A stretch of 64,000 nt of DNA from Cepaea nemoralis (GCA_014155875.1 JACEFZ010011113.1:124001-188000), one strand, 5' to 3'; positions 1-10,678 are shown, counted from the first letter of the stretch. A program made the numbers and translations. Notes: generated by a model not told the origin, from the sequence alone.

Positions 1-430
1 CTGACTACCTTATCACCTACAAAACTGTACCTCCTCCAAAATCCAACCAGTCACATACAAGTCTACAAAGGCCTTGGCATAGGTTGTTGAGGGCCTGTGT
101 TCCTTCGTAACATGACAGAGAGACGAAGAATAGTGAGACGACCTATGATCAGTATCCGTCAAGAGAAAAGACTTCCACATGCATTGTGTGTGTTCTGTCT
201 TTAGCATCTCTTTGTGGGGACTCTTCAACAGTGCCGAATGTAATGTCTGACATATGTACTGCATGACAGGTGTGTATATTCTATAGGACATCTAGTTTGA
301 GAATGGAGGTGGAGGCGGTCGCTGTAGCATTTCGCTGGCCAGAGGACAGATTGGTCAGCATATTTTATAGACCAGGCAACTCTGTGTGTGATATGGTCAG
401 TACCCCGCCAGCCTCTGCCATGGTTAGTTA
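1..430. other. Unassigned AT-rich sequence
   Basis: I see no gene here. Short ORFs on the minus strand show no recognisable motif or biased composition. If the SMAP gene's 5' exons lie to the left, this is intron. Confidence 0.4.
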
Positions 431-432
431 AA

Positions 433-690
433 GTTAGTTGCATATCCTTTACAGGACTTTTCAGTCAACTCCAGAATTTGTTGGCTGTTTGTGATTCATA
501 AGCAAGTTTACATTCAGTAGTTTGTCTTTTTTTTTTTTTTTTCTGAACGGCCGGCACTCATTCCATTGTATGGAAACCAACGCACGACTGTCTGCTTCCA
601 GATCTTCAGCAGCTGTATTTCGAACGCGCTATGTGGGATTATGAATTGAAATCATAACCTCTTCACTACAGAGCCGACTCTGATCATGGT
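433..690 (-). mobile_element. tRNA-derived SINE, family D, full copy
   Basis: The right end read on the minus strand starts with a tRNA-like head: an A-box-like GGCTCTGTAGTGAAG followed about 40 bases on by a B-box-like GTTCGAAAT. The body carries the hallmark found in every family member (minus-strand form: a Cys-free stretch around GCAATTGCAAACTACTGAACGTAAACTT, here seen as its complement near 500-530), and the 3' end reads CCTGTAAAGGATATGCAACT. A T17 tract at 527-543 interrupts the body. At least five other copies of the family are in this window. Confidence 0.7.
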
Positions 691-715
691 GATTTTAAAA
701 TATGGACTGCGTAAA

Positions 716-1030
716 ATCATGAACATGCTGTGTTATACATATGAAACATACTGTTTCAGCTTACAGACTTCAAAATATCCAACATTATGGTAACTGTTTT
801 CCTTTAGAGCGGCAATATATCCATGCTTTATTACAAGCTTTTGTTTAATATCTTTTTCATTTTGTTGTGATCTGCTGCTGTTTCTTCACAACTTGGGCGT
901 CTGTTTACAATCCGTTCTTGGGCAAGCAGTTTCTCAACCTGTGGTAGACAAAATGGTATTGAAAATGGGGAGTGCTTGCTGCCGAGCTAATACTGGAATC
1001 TGAATTAACGCTGAATGTTCTAATTACATA
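716..1030. other. Unassigned AT-rich sequence
   Basis: No coding signal, no tandem structure and no recognised repeat was found between two SINE D copies. Confidence 0.4.
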
Positions 1031-1048
1031 CATACATACTTTCATAGA

Positions 1049-1266
1049 TGGCACTGTGGTGAAGGAGATACAAAAGCAATTTGCAGCCTCGCATACCGTG
1101 TTCTAAACCCAGCTGCGGGCGACGTGGAAGCAGATTGCCTTCCACTGGTTTTCATACAGTGGTCGTTCAGAAGGCAATTGCAAATTACTGAACGTAAACT
1201 TGCCAAGAAATCACAAACAGAAAAACAATGCTGGGGTTGACTGCAACATCCTGTAAGGGGTATGCA
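1049..1266 (+). mobile_element. tRNA-derived SINE, family D, with likely target-site duplication
   Basis: The tRNA-like head is at the left (TGGCACTGTGGTGAAGGAG as A box, GTTCTAAACCC as B box). The body and the 3' end (CCTGTAAGGGGTATGCAGC) match the other D copies in opposite orientation. The flanks read ACATACTTTCATA on the left and ACATACATTCATA on the right, a plausible 13-bp duplication with one difference. Confidence 0.7.
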
Positions 1267-1382
1267 GCTAACATACATTCATAATGTTCTTAATATTCTA
1301 GTTGCATTTTGTGTTAATTCAGATTTCTGTGACAGACGAATAAGATTGTCTTACCAGTGCCACAATGTGATGTTATTGACTT

Positions 1383-1430
1383 GTTCTTTTACGGGACGTT
1401 GCAGTCAACCCCAGCATTTATAGACTAATT
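1383..1430 (-). mobile_element. SINE D 3'-end fragment
   Basis: Only the 3' end is present: a degraded CCCGTAAAAG tail and the adjacent GGTTGACTGCAACGT motif on the minus strand. It abuts the foldback element that follows. Confidence 0.5.
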
Positions 1431-1965
1431 GTGATTTTAAACATGGACGCTATAAATAAAATATTGCACGATTTCTGGTCTGGCATATTCCGCTGCATCT
1501 CATCAAGTGTATACTTTTTTTTTCGCATATCCTTTACAGGACATCACTGTCAACACCAGCATTTTACCGCTGTCATTGATTTCTTGGCAAGATTACGCTC
1601 AGTAGTTTGCAATTGCTTTCTGAGCAGCTGGCTCACTTATCCCATAAGTTACCAACCCGATGAGAACAGCTTCCAATTCTTGCTCGCTGCGTTACCCTAC
1701 GTGGATAAACGGGATTGCGGAGAAAGTTGTTTAACACCTAGGCCAGGGAGGCCGGCCAAGTGTATACCACAGAGTTATATATCATATGTGAAATAATGAA
1801 TGAACCTTTGGCTGAAATGTGATGTACATTGTCACTAATATTGCGCAAATGTGCAGACCAAAATTCATTCATTTGTTCAATAACATGATATATATAACTC
1901 TGGAGTGTGCGCCTGACGAGATGCAGCGAAATGTGCCAGCAGGAAATCGTGCAACATTTTATTGA
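1431..1965. mobile_element. Foldback MITE family M1 interrupted by a SINE
   Basis: Two arms (1443-1514 and 1768-1960) are imperfect reverse complements that share TTGCACGATTT, GCTGCATCTCATCA and an inner ATATATAACTCTG-type segment. Removing the SINE at 1515-1756 restores a hairpin of about 290 bp. The same arms recur at 27262-27475 and 45860-46160, and one arm recurs near 60505, so this is a dispersed family. There is no ORF, so it was presumably moved by a DNA transposase encoded elsewhere; the source transposon is not visible here. Confidence 0.65.
1515..1756 (-). mobile_element. SINE D nested in MITE M1
   Basis: The insertion is bounded by an exact 11-bp direct repeat, CAAGTGTATAC, at 1504-1514 and 1757-1767. 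The 3' hallmark (complement of CATCCTTTACAGGACATC) is at the left, so the element reads on the minus strand. The insertion post-dates the foldback element it splits. Confidence 0.8.
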
Positions 1966-2024
1966 TGGCGTGTGTATTTAAATTCACTCAGGGATTACAT
2001 TGAGTTTATTGTGATTCACTTGGC

Positions 2025-2170
2025 ACTGTTAGTTCAGTGGTTTGCCAATTCTTTCTTTATGATCGACGCCTCATAACATTGAAAGCCGGTCTGCATCCAA
2101 ATCACCCCTGGTTGTTGCCCTCGAATCAGTATGATGTGGATTTGTGAAACATAGCTTAACTACTCCCTGA
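2025..2170 (-). mobile_element. Degenerate tRNA-derived SINE (D-like)
   Basis: On the minus strand it begins with GGCGCTGTGGCTCAGGGAG, a tRNA-like A-box region, then a TGATTCGAGGG B-box-like motif. It ends in a diverged D-family body. It is more decayed than the other copies. Confidence 0.5.
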
Positions 2171-2188
2171 GCCACAGCGCCAATTACG

Positions 2189-2733
2189 AGGGGGCTTCAG
2201 ATGAAAACCTTAAAAGTGTGATCGAAATTACAATAAACATGACATTGTCTTGTAACCTGTCAATATAGTTGTAAATGATGTCAAGAGTGTTCAGCATGTG
2301 ACATCACAGTGCAGATGAACACTGATGTCATAAGGAACGTTTAAAGATGGCCGCCCCACTTTTGACATGCAACACAGAGGAGCAGCATTCTGTTATCCTT
2401 GTTTTGATCAGTGAAGGGGTGAAACCTATAGAAATTCATCGGCGAATGAAGGTCCAGTATGGTGATGCATGCCTGTCAGTCCAGCTAGTCTATGAGTGGA
2501 GTAGGAGGTTTCAAAACGACGTGACTTCTGTGACAGACTGTTTACGACCTAGGTCAGGCACACTGAGTAGTGACCCCCAGAGTCAATTTTTCTACAGGAA
2601 TGCAAGCACTTTATCAGTGCTGGAGCACTTACATTGAACGCAGTGATTGCTAAATTAAAAAATGATATTTGTTCTGTACTTTTTCAGAATTCACCCAAAT
2701 AAAACATTTAAGGTTTTCATTTGAAATCCCTCG
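2189..2733 (+). mobile_element. Internally deleted mariner element
   Basis: The ends are inverted repeats. The left begins CGAGGGGGCTTCAGATG and the right, read inward, begins CGAGGGATTTCAAATG; both continue into AAAACCTTAAA. A TA dinucleotide precedes the left end. The interval is about 545 bp against roughly 1.3 kb for an intact mariner, and it holds only the N-terminal part of a transposase reading frame. It cannot encode the DDE/D catalytic core. Confidence 0.75.
2347..2637 (+). pseudogene. Mariner transposase, N-terminal fragment
   Basis: The 96-codon frame opens MAAPLLTCNTEEQHSVILVL and contains GVKPIEIHRRMK and SVQLVYEWSRRF, the paired helix-turn-helix DNA-binding region of mariner transposases, followed by the SVTDCLRPRSG linker-like stretch. 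The family's transposase is about 345 residues and cuts DNA with a DD34D triad. Here the frame ends soon after the HTH and the catalytic core is absent. It lies inside matching terminal inverted repeats, so this is a deletion derivative rather than a host gene. Confidence 0.75.
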
Positions 2734-2739
2734 TGCATA

Positions 2740-2985
2740 TGATGATGTCTGTAAAAAATGTAGATATTATTTAAAGTATGTTTTGTTCTAAGGATTTGAT
2801 GCTAGGTTACAGCAATAGGAAATGAGGTAGCAAGTTCTATTCCTCGCACTCTATTCTGTCACTGAAGACAGGCTGCATCACAGCAGTCTGACTGAGAAAG
2901 TTGGTGTTCAAGAGAAAATACAAACTCTGATACAAAAATTTTCTTTGTAGGGGGTGGTATTTGTTGCAGGTTGAGAAACACTGTC
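2740..2985. other. Unassigned sequence
   Basis: No coding or repeat signal was recognised between the mariner element and the minisatellite. Confidence 0.35.
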
Positions 2986-2989
2986 ATAA

Positions 2990-3180
2990 CATTAACACCA
3001 TTACAATATTTTTATAACAATAACACCATTACAACATTTTTATAACAATAACACCATTACAACATTTTTATAACAACACCATTACAACATTTTTATAACA
3101 ATAACACCATTACAACATTATTATAACAGTAACACTGTCATAACAGTTAATAACACTATCATAATAGTAACACTATTATA
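2990..3180. repeat. Short minisatellite, about 27-bp unit
   Basis: About six imperfect copies of a unit containing ACACCATTACAACATTTTTA are seen. The last copies decay into ACACTATCATAATAGTA. There is no coding potential. Confidence 0.75.
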
Positions 3181-3940
3181 GGTCAATTCTTTCTAACAGA
3201 GGCAACTGTTAATTTAGAATAATAATTGTTTTTGTGTTAGAAAGAGTTAAAGTAATTACTGGTTTAGGCAAGGAGCTAAAGTTAGTACTGTTCTAGTTAA
3301 GGACTTACAGTAATTATGTTTTAGGTTAGGAGTTAATGTATTTACTCTGTTAGGGGAGGAGTTAAAATAGTAGCTGGGACAGTACATTACAGTGAAATGA
3401 AGACTGCAGATAAAGATAAAGTGATCACAAAGATAAAGTGAGGCAGGGGGGTGTTGATAGCTAAGTGTACAGATTAAATAGAGAGTTAATAACACAACAG
3501 GGCAGCCATGGTAGCATGGTGGTTATGTCTTCGAGACAGGGCATTTGTTTTTCCAGTGACCTTTGCTTCCATGTCAGACCATCCTAAAATGGCCACCCAT
3601 AAATATTCTGGGAAGTAAAGTTGGATGCCGTAGTATTTGCCATATCTCCCACAGAGAACCAGTTGGTTTACACTTACGAGGATAGCAACATATACCCTCT
3701 TTGCATGGAGAGGGGTCTTTTGTTTGTGTGTGTAACATAACACCTTCAGTACTGCTTGCAGCGTTATACTTACTATGTTCTTGTGTTTAGTGCCAGTGAT
3801 TAACACTTTGAGGCGGGAGAGTCATTATTTTGCACTATTTCCTGGTGTTCACAACCAGATCATTTTTACTGACATTTTTGTTTTGTTTAATCCTAGTTAT
3901 GCATTTTAAACATCTCTTGTGTTCCTAGTTATAATAGCAG
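3181..3940. other. Unassigned, with a degenerate tRNA-like repeat near 3500
   Basis: At 3500-3560 CAGCCATGGTAGCATGGTGG resembles a tRNA A-box head. Around 3575-3640 a segment (GACCATCC...ATATTCTGGGAAGTAAAG) resembles one near 37440-37500, so an old SINE is likely. The rest shows only loose TTAGG-GTTAA-type repeats at 3240-3370. No gene is seen. Confidence 0.35.
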
Positions 3941-3949
3941 TTCCACACA

Positions 3950-4055
3950 CTGATCAGCTGGTCTTAAATATTGACGTCTCCTTCAGAAAGCATTGGCAAA
4001 TTACTGAACATAAACTTTTCTAGAAATTCAATCTAAGATTGATCGCAACATCATG
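3950..4055 (+). mobile_element. SINE D body fragment
   Basis: It shares GCAAATTACTGAACATAAACTT and the following AAATTC...GATCGCAACATC with the D-family 3' half in + orientation. The head is missing or too diverged to call. Confidence 0.5.
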
Positions 4056-4314
4056 CAAAGAACATGAAACAAAATTATGGAAATAAATTAAACATCTGCA
4101 GTAAATTAAAATTTACCAAAATAAATTGTCACAGCCTTTAAAAGCTAAAACCATACTTTGTGTATATGTATGCTTACATAATGAACGTTATCTAATTTCT
4201 GTGGATGAAATATGAATCTCTCACACCATGTTTGTGATTTGAAGCTGTCACCACATAACTACCTAGTTTATTTGTGGATTTGTTTTCACTAACTTCCTAA
4301 ATCAGTGACACAGT

Positions 4315-6024
4315 ACAATCATAGACACATCAGCCTTGTATCACACAACCATAGACATACCAGCCTTGTATCACACAACCATAGACACGCCAGCCTTGTA
4401 TCACACAACCATAGACACGCCAGCCTTGTATCACACAACCATAGACATACCAGCCTTGTATCACACAACCATAGACATACCAGCCTTGTATCACACAACC
4501 ATAGACATACCAGCCTTGTATCACACAACCATAGACATACCAGCCTTGTATCACACAACCATAGACATACCAGCCTTGTATCACACAACCATAGACATAC
4601 CAGCCTTGTATCACACAACCATAGACATACCAGCCTTGTATCACACAACCATAGACATACCAGCCTTGTATCACACAACCATAGACATACCAGCCTTGTA
4701 TCACACAACCATAGACATACCAGCCTTGTATCACACAACCATAGACACATCAGCCTTGTATCACACAACCATAGACATACCAGCCTTGTATCACACAACC
4801 ATAGACATACCAGCCTTGTATCACACAACCATAGACATACCAGCCTTGTATCACACAACCATAGACATACCAGCCTTGTATCACACAACCATAGACATAC
4901 CAGCCTTGTATCACACAACCATAGACACATCAGCCTTGTATCACACAACCATAGACATACCAGCCTTGTATCACACAACCATAGACACACCAGCCTTGTA
5001 TCACACAACCATAGACACATCAGCCTTGTATCACACAACCATAGACACATCAGCCTTGTATCACACAACCATAGACATACCAGCCTTGTATCACACAACC
5101 ATAGACACATCAGCCTTGTATCACACAACCATAGACACATCAGCCTTGTATCACACAACCATAGACACATCAGCCTTGTATCACACAACCATAGACATAC
5201 CAGCCTTGTATCACACAACCATAGACACATCAGCCTTGTATCACACAACCATAGACACATCAGCCTTGTATCACACAACCATAGACACACCAGCCTTGTA
5301 TCACACAACCATAGACACATCAGCCTTGTATCACACAACCATAGACACATCAGCCTTGTATCACACAACCATAGACATACCAGCCTTGTATCACACAACC
5401 ATAGACACACCAGCCTTGTATCACACAACCATAGACATACCAGCCTTGTATCACACAACCAAGGACATACCAGCCTTGTATCACACAACCATAGACACAT
5501 CAGCCTTGTATCACACAACCATAGACATACCAGCCTTGTATCACACAACCATAGACACACCAGCCTTGTATCACACAACCATAGACATACCAGCCTTGTA
5601 TCACACAACCATAGACATACCAGCCTTGTATCACACAACCATAGACATACCAGCCTTGTATCACACAACCATAGACACATCAGCCTTGTATCACACAACC
5701 ATAGACACACCAGCCTTGTATCACACAACCATAGACACACCAGCCTTGTATCACACAACCATAGACACACCAGCCTTGTATCACACAACCATAGACACAC
5801 CAGCCTTGTATCACACAACCATAGACACACCAGCCTTGTATCACACAACCATAGACACACCAGCCTTGTATAACACAACCATAGACACACCAGCCTTGTA
5901 TCACACAACCATAGACACATCAGCCTTGTATCACACAACCATAGACACATCAGCCTTGTATCACACAACCATAGACACATCAGCCTTGTATCACACAACC
6001 ATAGACACATCAGCCTTGTATCAC
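4315..6024. repeat. 30-bp satellite array, about 57 units
   Basis: Units of CAGCCTTGTATCACACAACC plus ATAGACANNN repeat with no indel for about 1.7 kb. Nearly all variation falls at three adjacent positions after ATAGACA, which read CAT, TAC, CAC or (twice) CGC. Rare exceptions are AAGGACA at 5461, TATAACACA near 5870 and a diverged first unit at 4305-4325. TAC units dominate the left third, CAT and TAC mix in the middle and CAC dominates 5700-5910. Because 30 is divisible by 3, several frames on both strands stay open. These are artefacts of periodicity and not proteins. Confidence 0.95.
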
Positions 6025-6400
6025 AGCTTTGTTGTTGACATAGTTCTGTTAATTTTCCTTGCTTGCTGGACCTCTTCTAGAGCACAGGGGGGAATATTAG
6101 TAGTATGATGCAACAAAGTTGATTATGAAAGCCCTGTGACGGCTCCATTATATGTGTGTATAAGATATGTGGCCACTTTCTTCATCATATTGTCTTTATG
6201 GTGTTACTTAGTCAACAGATCATCCTCACTGCACATCGAACCATTCAGTCCTATAAGTGCTTGAGTCCCCTCCTCAGTAAATCCCGCAGCGTGTAGCGGC
6301 TCACGACACCAGTTCTGTGTTGGTTTATTAATCTTCTTTGGCTTCCTGTGTAGTGTTCTTGTTTGGCCACACCTCTTTTAACTTGCTGTTCTCTCTGACC
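6025..6400. other. Unassigned sequence right of the satellite
   Basis: No coding or repeat signal was recognised. Confidence 0.35.
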
Positions 6401-6409
6401 ATGGTTGTA

Positions 6410-6620
6410 GATTCACAGTCATCACTTGGTTCTCGCAAACATCTTACTTCTCATAGAGCATTCAGTATATCAGCCTAGTCCATGGCTCATCTGCCCTCCA
6501 CAGCAGCCTTACCTGCAAGCCTGTCAGTCTGCTAATTTCCTTGTGCACCTGCATGCCCTGGCATGAAAATGAAACTAATCTTTGCCAGCCATGACCAGTC
6601 TTTATAGTGTCATGTTAGTT
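6410..6620 (-). pseudogene. Degenerate LINE RNase H fragment
   Basis: On the minus strand, with frameshifts, the region reads like FSCQGMQVHKEISRLTGLQ. This is a decayed counterpart of the GHAGVRGNEHTDRLAG block in the RNase H fragment at 19690-20060. It is too damaged for a family call. Confidence 0.35.
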
Positions 6621-6649
6621 ATCTAGCCTCTCCACAACCTTCTGTCTTG

Positions 6650-7010
6650 TGTACTGTCAATCATTTCTAATACCCATGATCCTCCACGCCATGTCAAACT
6701 GTCCAGCACCTTCTCTCTTGGTCTCCCCCTTCCTCTCTTCCTCTCCAATTTCCCATTGTCATGACATACTCCATCTTTTCCCTTCTCATGACATGCCCAA
6801 AGAATGTAGACTGTCTTTTTCTGATGTGAGTAACCAGTTCCCTTTGTAAGTTCACTTCTTTCAGGATATCTTCATTGCTCTTTCTATCCATCCACGGTGT
6901 TCTCATCATTCTTCTCTTAAACTACATCTCCACAGCTTCTAAATAATTTCTCACTTGTCTGCTAATTAATTGTCCATGACTCGCTTCCGTACATTAGGAT
7001 TACATGGTCA
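6650..7010 (-). pseudogene. RTE-like LINE 3'-end fragment (type H)
   Basis: The minus strand encodes KRRMMRTPWMDRKSNEDIL, then LVTHIRKRQSTFFGHVMRRE and an MTMGNW segment. This is the post-RT C-terminal block of RTE-like LINEs (compare MWFLRRML...IPW...FFGHVMRREALENIV at 54718-55075). The reading frame carries a stop just upstream of FKRRM. It is a dead 5'-truncated copy. Confidence 0.65.
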
Positions 7011-7084
7011 AAGAACATATATTATGCATAGTAACCAGATAGGAGCGTACCAACCAGGTGGGGTATTCCTCACAGCTGAACTAC

Positions 7085-7190
7085 TTCTTCTTTTTGTTCG
7101 CTCGCTTAAACTCGAACTTAGTCCTTACACACTGTTTAAAGTAGTAAAGGACTGAGTTTTGCGTGTGAACTATTTTGCACGCTCTTAAAT
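7085..7190 (-). mobile_element. SINE B 3'-end fragment
   Basis: TTTGTTCGCTCGCTTAAACTC followed by TAGTCCTTACACAC and a GACTGAGTTTTGCGTGTG motif match the 3' part of SINE B. The tRNA-like half is missing. Confidence 0.55.
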
Positions 7191-7359
7191 GTGTAATTGA
7201 ATGCAAGAAAAGGTGATGCTAAGTGATAAGTCAGTTGATGGATGTAGAAATATAACTTTAAAATTCACAAATATTAATTAAGGAAGCGATATAGAGTAAT
7301 AAAATGCAGTATATGTCATTGCAATACAAGACGTGCGTTTTTTGTTATCTCTTCGCAAG

Positions 7360-7809
7360 CTTATGATGATCAGGCCATCAACTCTAGTGTCGCTTTTAGT
7401 CAGTCCCAGATGCAGCCAATGTTAAGCCAACCTGGCATGGTTATCAGTTCTCCAGCTACACAACATTTGAGCCAGTCATCTGCTTCCATATCTGCCCTGG
7501 CCACACAACAGCCAAATTTTGGTTTCGGACTGCAAGTTGGACAGACTTTATCTAATCCAAACCCACGTTTTGATCAGTACCAGGCATTTAGCCAGGCGCC
7601 TTCTATTCATGGCTTCCAACAAAATGCGACTCCATTTTCTAACACCATGGCAGCTCCAGTGCTTCCTGGCCAGTTTTCATCTCCCACAAAGCAGATGCCA
7701 GATTTTTCCATTAACACAAGTCTAACAAATAGGCCTCAAAGTTTTGACCAGTCCATGGGAACAAACGCCGCATGGAGTGGACACAATTTGGCACAGCCCA
7801 CAGTTTACG
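7360..7809 (+). CDS. SMAP: SMAP-family ArfGAP, internal coding exon (exon 1 of those seen)
   Basis: This 450-bp exon encodes about 150 residues rich in Gln, Ser, Pro and Asn, running from AYDDQAINSSVAFSQ to NLAQPTVYG. The acceptor is TTATCTCTTCGCAAG at 7345-7359. The donor is GTAACC at 7810, leaving phase 1, and it joins exon 2 exactly to give PTVYG-GVYMPQ. A second possible donor lies 9 bases downstream (GTAACA). The residues contain no zinc finger; they fit the disordered central region after the ArfGAP domain of SMAP1/2, which binds clathrin-coat partners in known members. The gene assignment rests mainly on the last exon. Reading on past the donor gives a hydrophobic intron translation and should be ignored. 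Confidence 0.72.
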
Positions 7810-8224
7810 GTAACCATGGTAACAATGGCCTTGGGGGAAAACTTTCTTTATGTTTGTTTCAGATTTCAGTTATTTGCATGGTTTTTGAGTATGCATTGGG
7901 TCCTACTTGTGCTGTCCAAAAATTGAAGACTTGTTTTCTTTTACATCTGAATTTTTATTATTTACTTTGGTCTGTTTACAAATATATTTCATGGGCAGGG
8001 TTTTCGCATCTATTTGAGCACATATGTTTTTATTTTTCTTATTATATTACTCATCCTATTTAAGGAATGTTTCTTCCTTTTTAATACTTACATTTTTTTT
8101 CTTTTGGCTTGGACTATGTTTTTGGAGAAAAACTGTATTATATAACAAATGTAATGAGATGTCCTCTAACCATCCCTGTTATACGACACTCGCCTGTCAG
8201 CATGTGGACCTGTCAATCATTTTG
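7810..8224. other. Start of SMAP intron 1, no feature seen
   Basis: T-rich intronic sequence follows the donor. Open frames here are low-complexity hydrophobic runs and show no family motif. Confidence 0.5.
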
Positions 8225-8690
8225 TATCCAGCATTCATTTTTTTTTTTCGTTTGCACGCTTTGAACTCTATCATAGTCCTTACATGTGCTACCACTTCTA
8301 GTGCACGGGCTGAACTTTGCGTGCAGATTACTTTGTCTATTACCAGGTGTCCCTCATCATCAGGCAAACCCACTCTGATTTCAGAGGTGCTTGTAATTTA
8401 TGTCCCCAAGTCAAGGATGAGAAGTCACCGTTTTAGTCCAACTGACCAGTTGGGTTGAGTTGAGCTAAGAACCGACATCACTGCACTCAGGACATTCCCA
8501 TATGTGCTCCGTCCCCTCATTCAACAGCCAGCGAAGAATCACACTATTAATCATTCCCACCACTATCTGACCAGTGTATTGGTTGAACCCGTTGCCTCAG
8601 TATCAGCACACAAGATATTTAAGATTGAATACTATTATCCATTCGTCCATGCTGACCTCCGTTCAAGATTTCACTTGTATCATTTTCCTC
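8225..8690 (-). mobile_element. SINE B, full copy split by a LINE tail
   Basis: The tRNA-like head is at the right on the minus strand (GGTCAGCATGGACGAATGG, then a B-box-like GGTTCAACC near 8585). The 3' half is at 8235-8440. It is interrupted at 8451-8576 by another insertion. Family B recurs at 13735, 26678, 27852, 37210, 38137, 46505 and 53727. Confidence 0.75.
8451..8576 (-). mobile_element. LINE C 5'-truncated tail nested in SINE B
   Basis: It is flanked by an exact 9-bp duplication CTGACCAGT at 8442-8450 and 8577-8585. On the minus strand it encodes ILRWLLNEGTEHIWECPECS, the last residues of a LINE protein, then DVGS, a stop and an AACTCAACTCAA tail. It is a 126-bp dead-on-arrival LINE tail rather than an independent SINE. 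Confidence 0.75.
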
Positions 8691-8769
8691 TAGGCCATGT
8701 GTTTTCCTGGACTCTGCTTGTTAAGTACACTCTTGTGTAATAACATGCTGAGACAAGGCTAAGCCGTCT

Positions 8770-9010
8770 CCATGCACTGCTCAGCTGCCTGTATTCTTCT
8801 TCTTCTGCCCTTTATAACTCTTTGGGATGTAGGCCCTCTACCAGCTCACGCCAAGCTGTCCTCTCTTTTAGCTCATTGTTTTTTTTTCTGTCTGTCCATG
8901 GTATTCTTTGCATTTTCCTCAGAAACCACATTTCCACTGCCATTAGATGTTTTTCAACTTGTTTTCCCCTTTCCCGCGTTCTTCCCCTGCTCGTGGTTAA
9001 TGAACCTCCA
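8770..9010 (-). pseudogene. RTE-like LINE 3' fragment
   Basis: The minus strand reads VEMWFLRKMQRIPWTDRKK, the conserved post-RT block of RTE-like LINEs, then loses frame. A GAAGAAGAAG-type tail is at the left end. Confidence 0.6.
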
Positions 9011-9030
9011 CAGGGTTGTTCAGGTCATAT

Positions 9031-9372
9031 TGTTGACTGGTCGCAGGTTATTGCCGTTTGTGTGACAGCGTTATTCTCTCCCTTGTATCTGATCTAAACA
9101 TCCTGATGCCTTACAAGATCTACCCACTCGCTGAGTTCACTTATTGTTGACTGGTCGCAGGTTATTGCCGTTTGTGTGACAGCGTTATTCTCTCCCTTGT
9201 ATCTGATCTAAACATCCTGATGCCTTACGAGATCTACCCACTCGCTGAGTTCACTTATTGTTGACTGGTCGCAGGTTATTGCCGTTTGTGTGCCAGCATT
9301 ATTCTCTCCCTTGTATCTGATCTAAACATCCTGATGCCTTACGAGATCTACCCACTCGCTGAGTTCACTTAT
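9031..9372. repeat. Three tandem copies of a 114-bp unit
   Basis: TGTTGACTGGTCGCAGGTTA begins at 9031, 9145 and 9259 and a fourth partial unit starts at 9373. The copies differ by only a few substitutions (ACAAGATC/ACGAGATC, GACAGCG/GCCAGCA), which suggests recent expansion. Confidence 0.9.
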
Positions 9373-9384
9373 TGTTGATAACTG

Positions 9385-10100
9385 TAATTGCTGTCTGTAC
9401 CATATCCGCCCTTTGTTTGAAACTGTTCAATGTGCGTATTTAGTTATATTGTTATAACATTTCCTGAGTTGGTTTGTATTCAGAACCACATTGGAAAAAT
9501 GGTCCTTTACTTTCTTTTGTTTTTGCTTATCAATCTGGGAATTTTAACATCTTTGTTTCTTGTGGTATCACATGTCCCCCTTATCTCTAGGCTAGTGAGA
9601 TTGGATGCCTAACCTCTCAGATAAGGGCAGGATCCAGAGGTCCTGTGTGCAAGTTACACATGTTTAAAATCTAGTAGTTAATAGCCAAGAGTAGGCCATT
9701 ATGGTTGCAGCTTTGGCAAAATTGTTGGAGGGAAGTATTTACCCTATAGTAGATCGTTGATGTTAGACCCAGTCAGTTCAAGTTGTACGGCTTGAAACTG
9801 AGGACTGCTGATGAATTAGCTCCATCAAATATACATATTCCAAGCATGTTTGTAAGCTCTCCAAGTGTCCAAGCAATGATTCCAAGTCTTAGATGCCAAT
9901 TATCCACCATCATTTGTGGAAATTGCCAAGATTCTCTTGCTGTCTCGCATCTTCATAGTTTGTAGTCCTTTACAGGCTTCAACTCATTGGAGGCCATGGT
10001 GGATTCTCCCTTTTGGTGGCCTATCTAGTTTCTGTTTACCAGCATGCTCTGCCAGGAGTTGAAGTGAGGTCGTCGTCTCTATAATACCTGGTACTGGAGT
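9385..10100. other. Intronic, no feature seen
   Basis: No coding exon and no repeat recognised elsewhere in the window was found. Confidence 0.4.
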
Positions 10101-10108
10101 TTCATTGG

Positions 10109-10678
10109 CTGTGAGGGTAAGTTAATAAGTAAGCCACAAATGGCTGTAGAAAAATAACTAACTATGATAACAACTTGAAACCAGTTTATTTTTATACATA
10201 CATTGTCCCTTTATTTCTCAACATTATTTCCACCAACATTGATGCACTTATCCCATCGTTTTATCAGTCCTCCCAAACCGACTGCATAGAACTTTGTGCT
10301 GTGTTTTCATTTACCTGCCATCATACAGAACTTACTTATTGACGACTCGCCCTCATAATTTTTCTACTCAGCTATGCACCGCTTTACAGAACAAACATTT
10401 GTAAAGCATAAACACTGAAAACCTACCTTGACATTTCGCGAATGACGCCGAAGTTGAATGTGACGTGTACACATGGTTTAGAAAACAGAGCACGCAGTTC
10501 TATGCAGCCGGTGTGAGAGGACTGATAAAACGATGGGATAAGTGCATCAATGTTGGTGGAAATTATGTTGAGAAATAAAGGGACAATGTATGTATAAAAA
10601 TAACTGGTTTTAAGTTGTTATCATACTTAGTTATTTTTCTACAGCCATTTGTGGCTTACTTATTAACTTACCCTCGTA
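10109..10678. mobile_element. Palindromic mariner-derived foldback element
   Basis: Arms at 10111-10279 and 10509-10676 are near-perfect reverse complements over about 168 bp, with ends beginning GAGGGTAAGTTAATAAGTAA on each side. The inner part of each arm encodes RWDKCINVGGNYVEK and a stop, the typical C-terminus of a mariner transposase. The element therefore carries the 3' end of a mariner gene twice, in mirror image, around a 230-bp centre. It needs a transposase from elsewhere. Confidence 0.8.

Noticed and set aside
2347..2637. Functional mariner transposase or domesticated HTH gene
   Set aside because: Only the N-terminal HTH remains between matching inverted repeats; no sign of an added host domain.
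4315..6024. CRISPR-like regular repeat
   Set aside because: Units are contiguous with no unique spacers and the DNA is clearly eukaryotic.
4305..6108. Open frames of 522, 563 and 590 codons in the 30-bp array
   Set aside because: They occur in several frames on both strands because a 30-bp period without stops keeps any frame open. There is no start context, no non-repeat domain and no splice support.
7410..8063. Reading exon 1 as a 217-codon single-exon gene
   Set aside because: After 7809 the translation turns hydrophobic and T-rich; the GTAACC donor joins exactly in frame to the exon at 21030.
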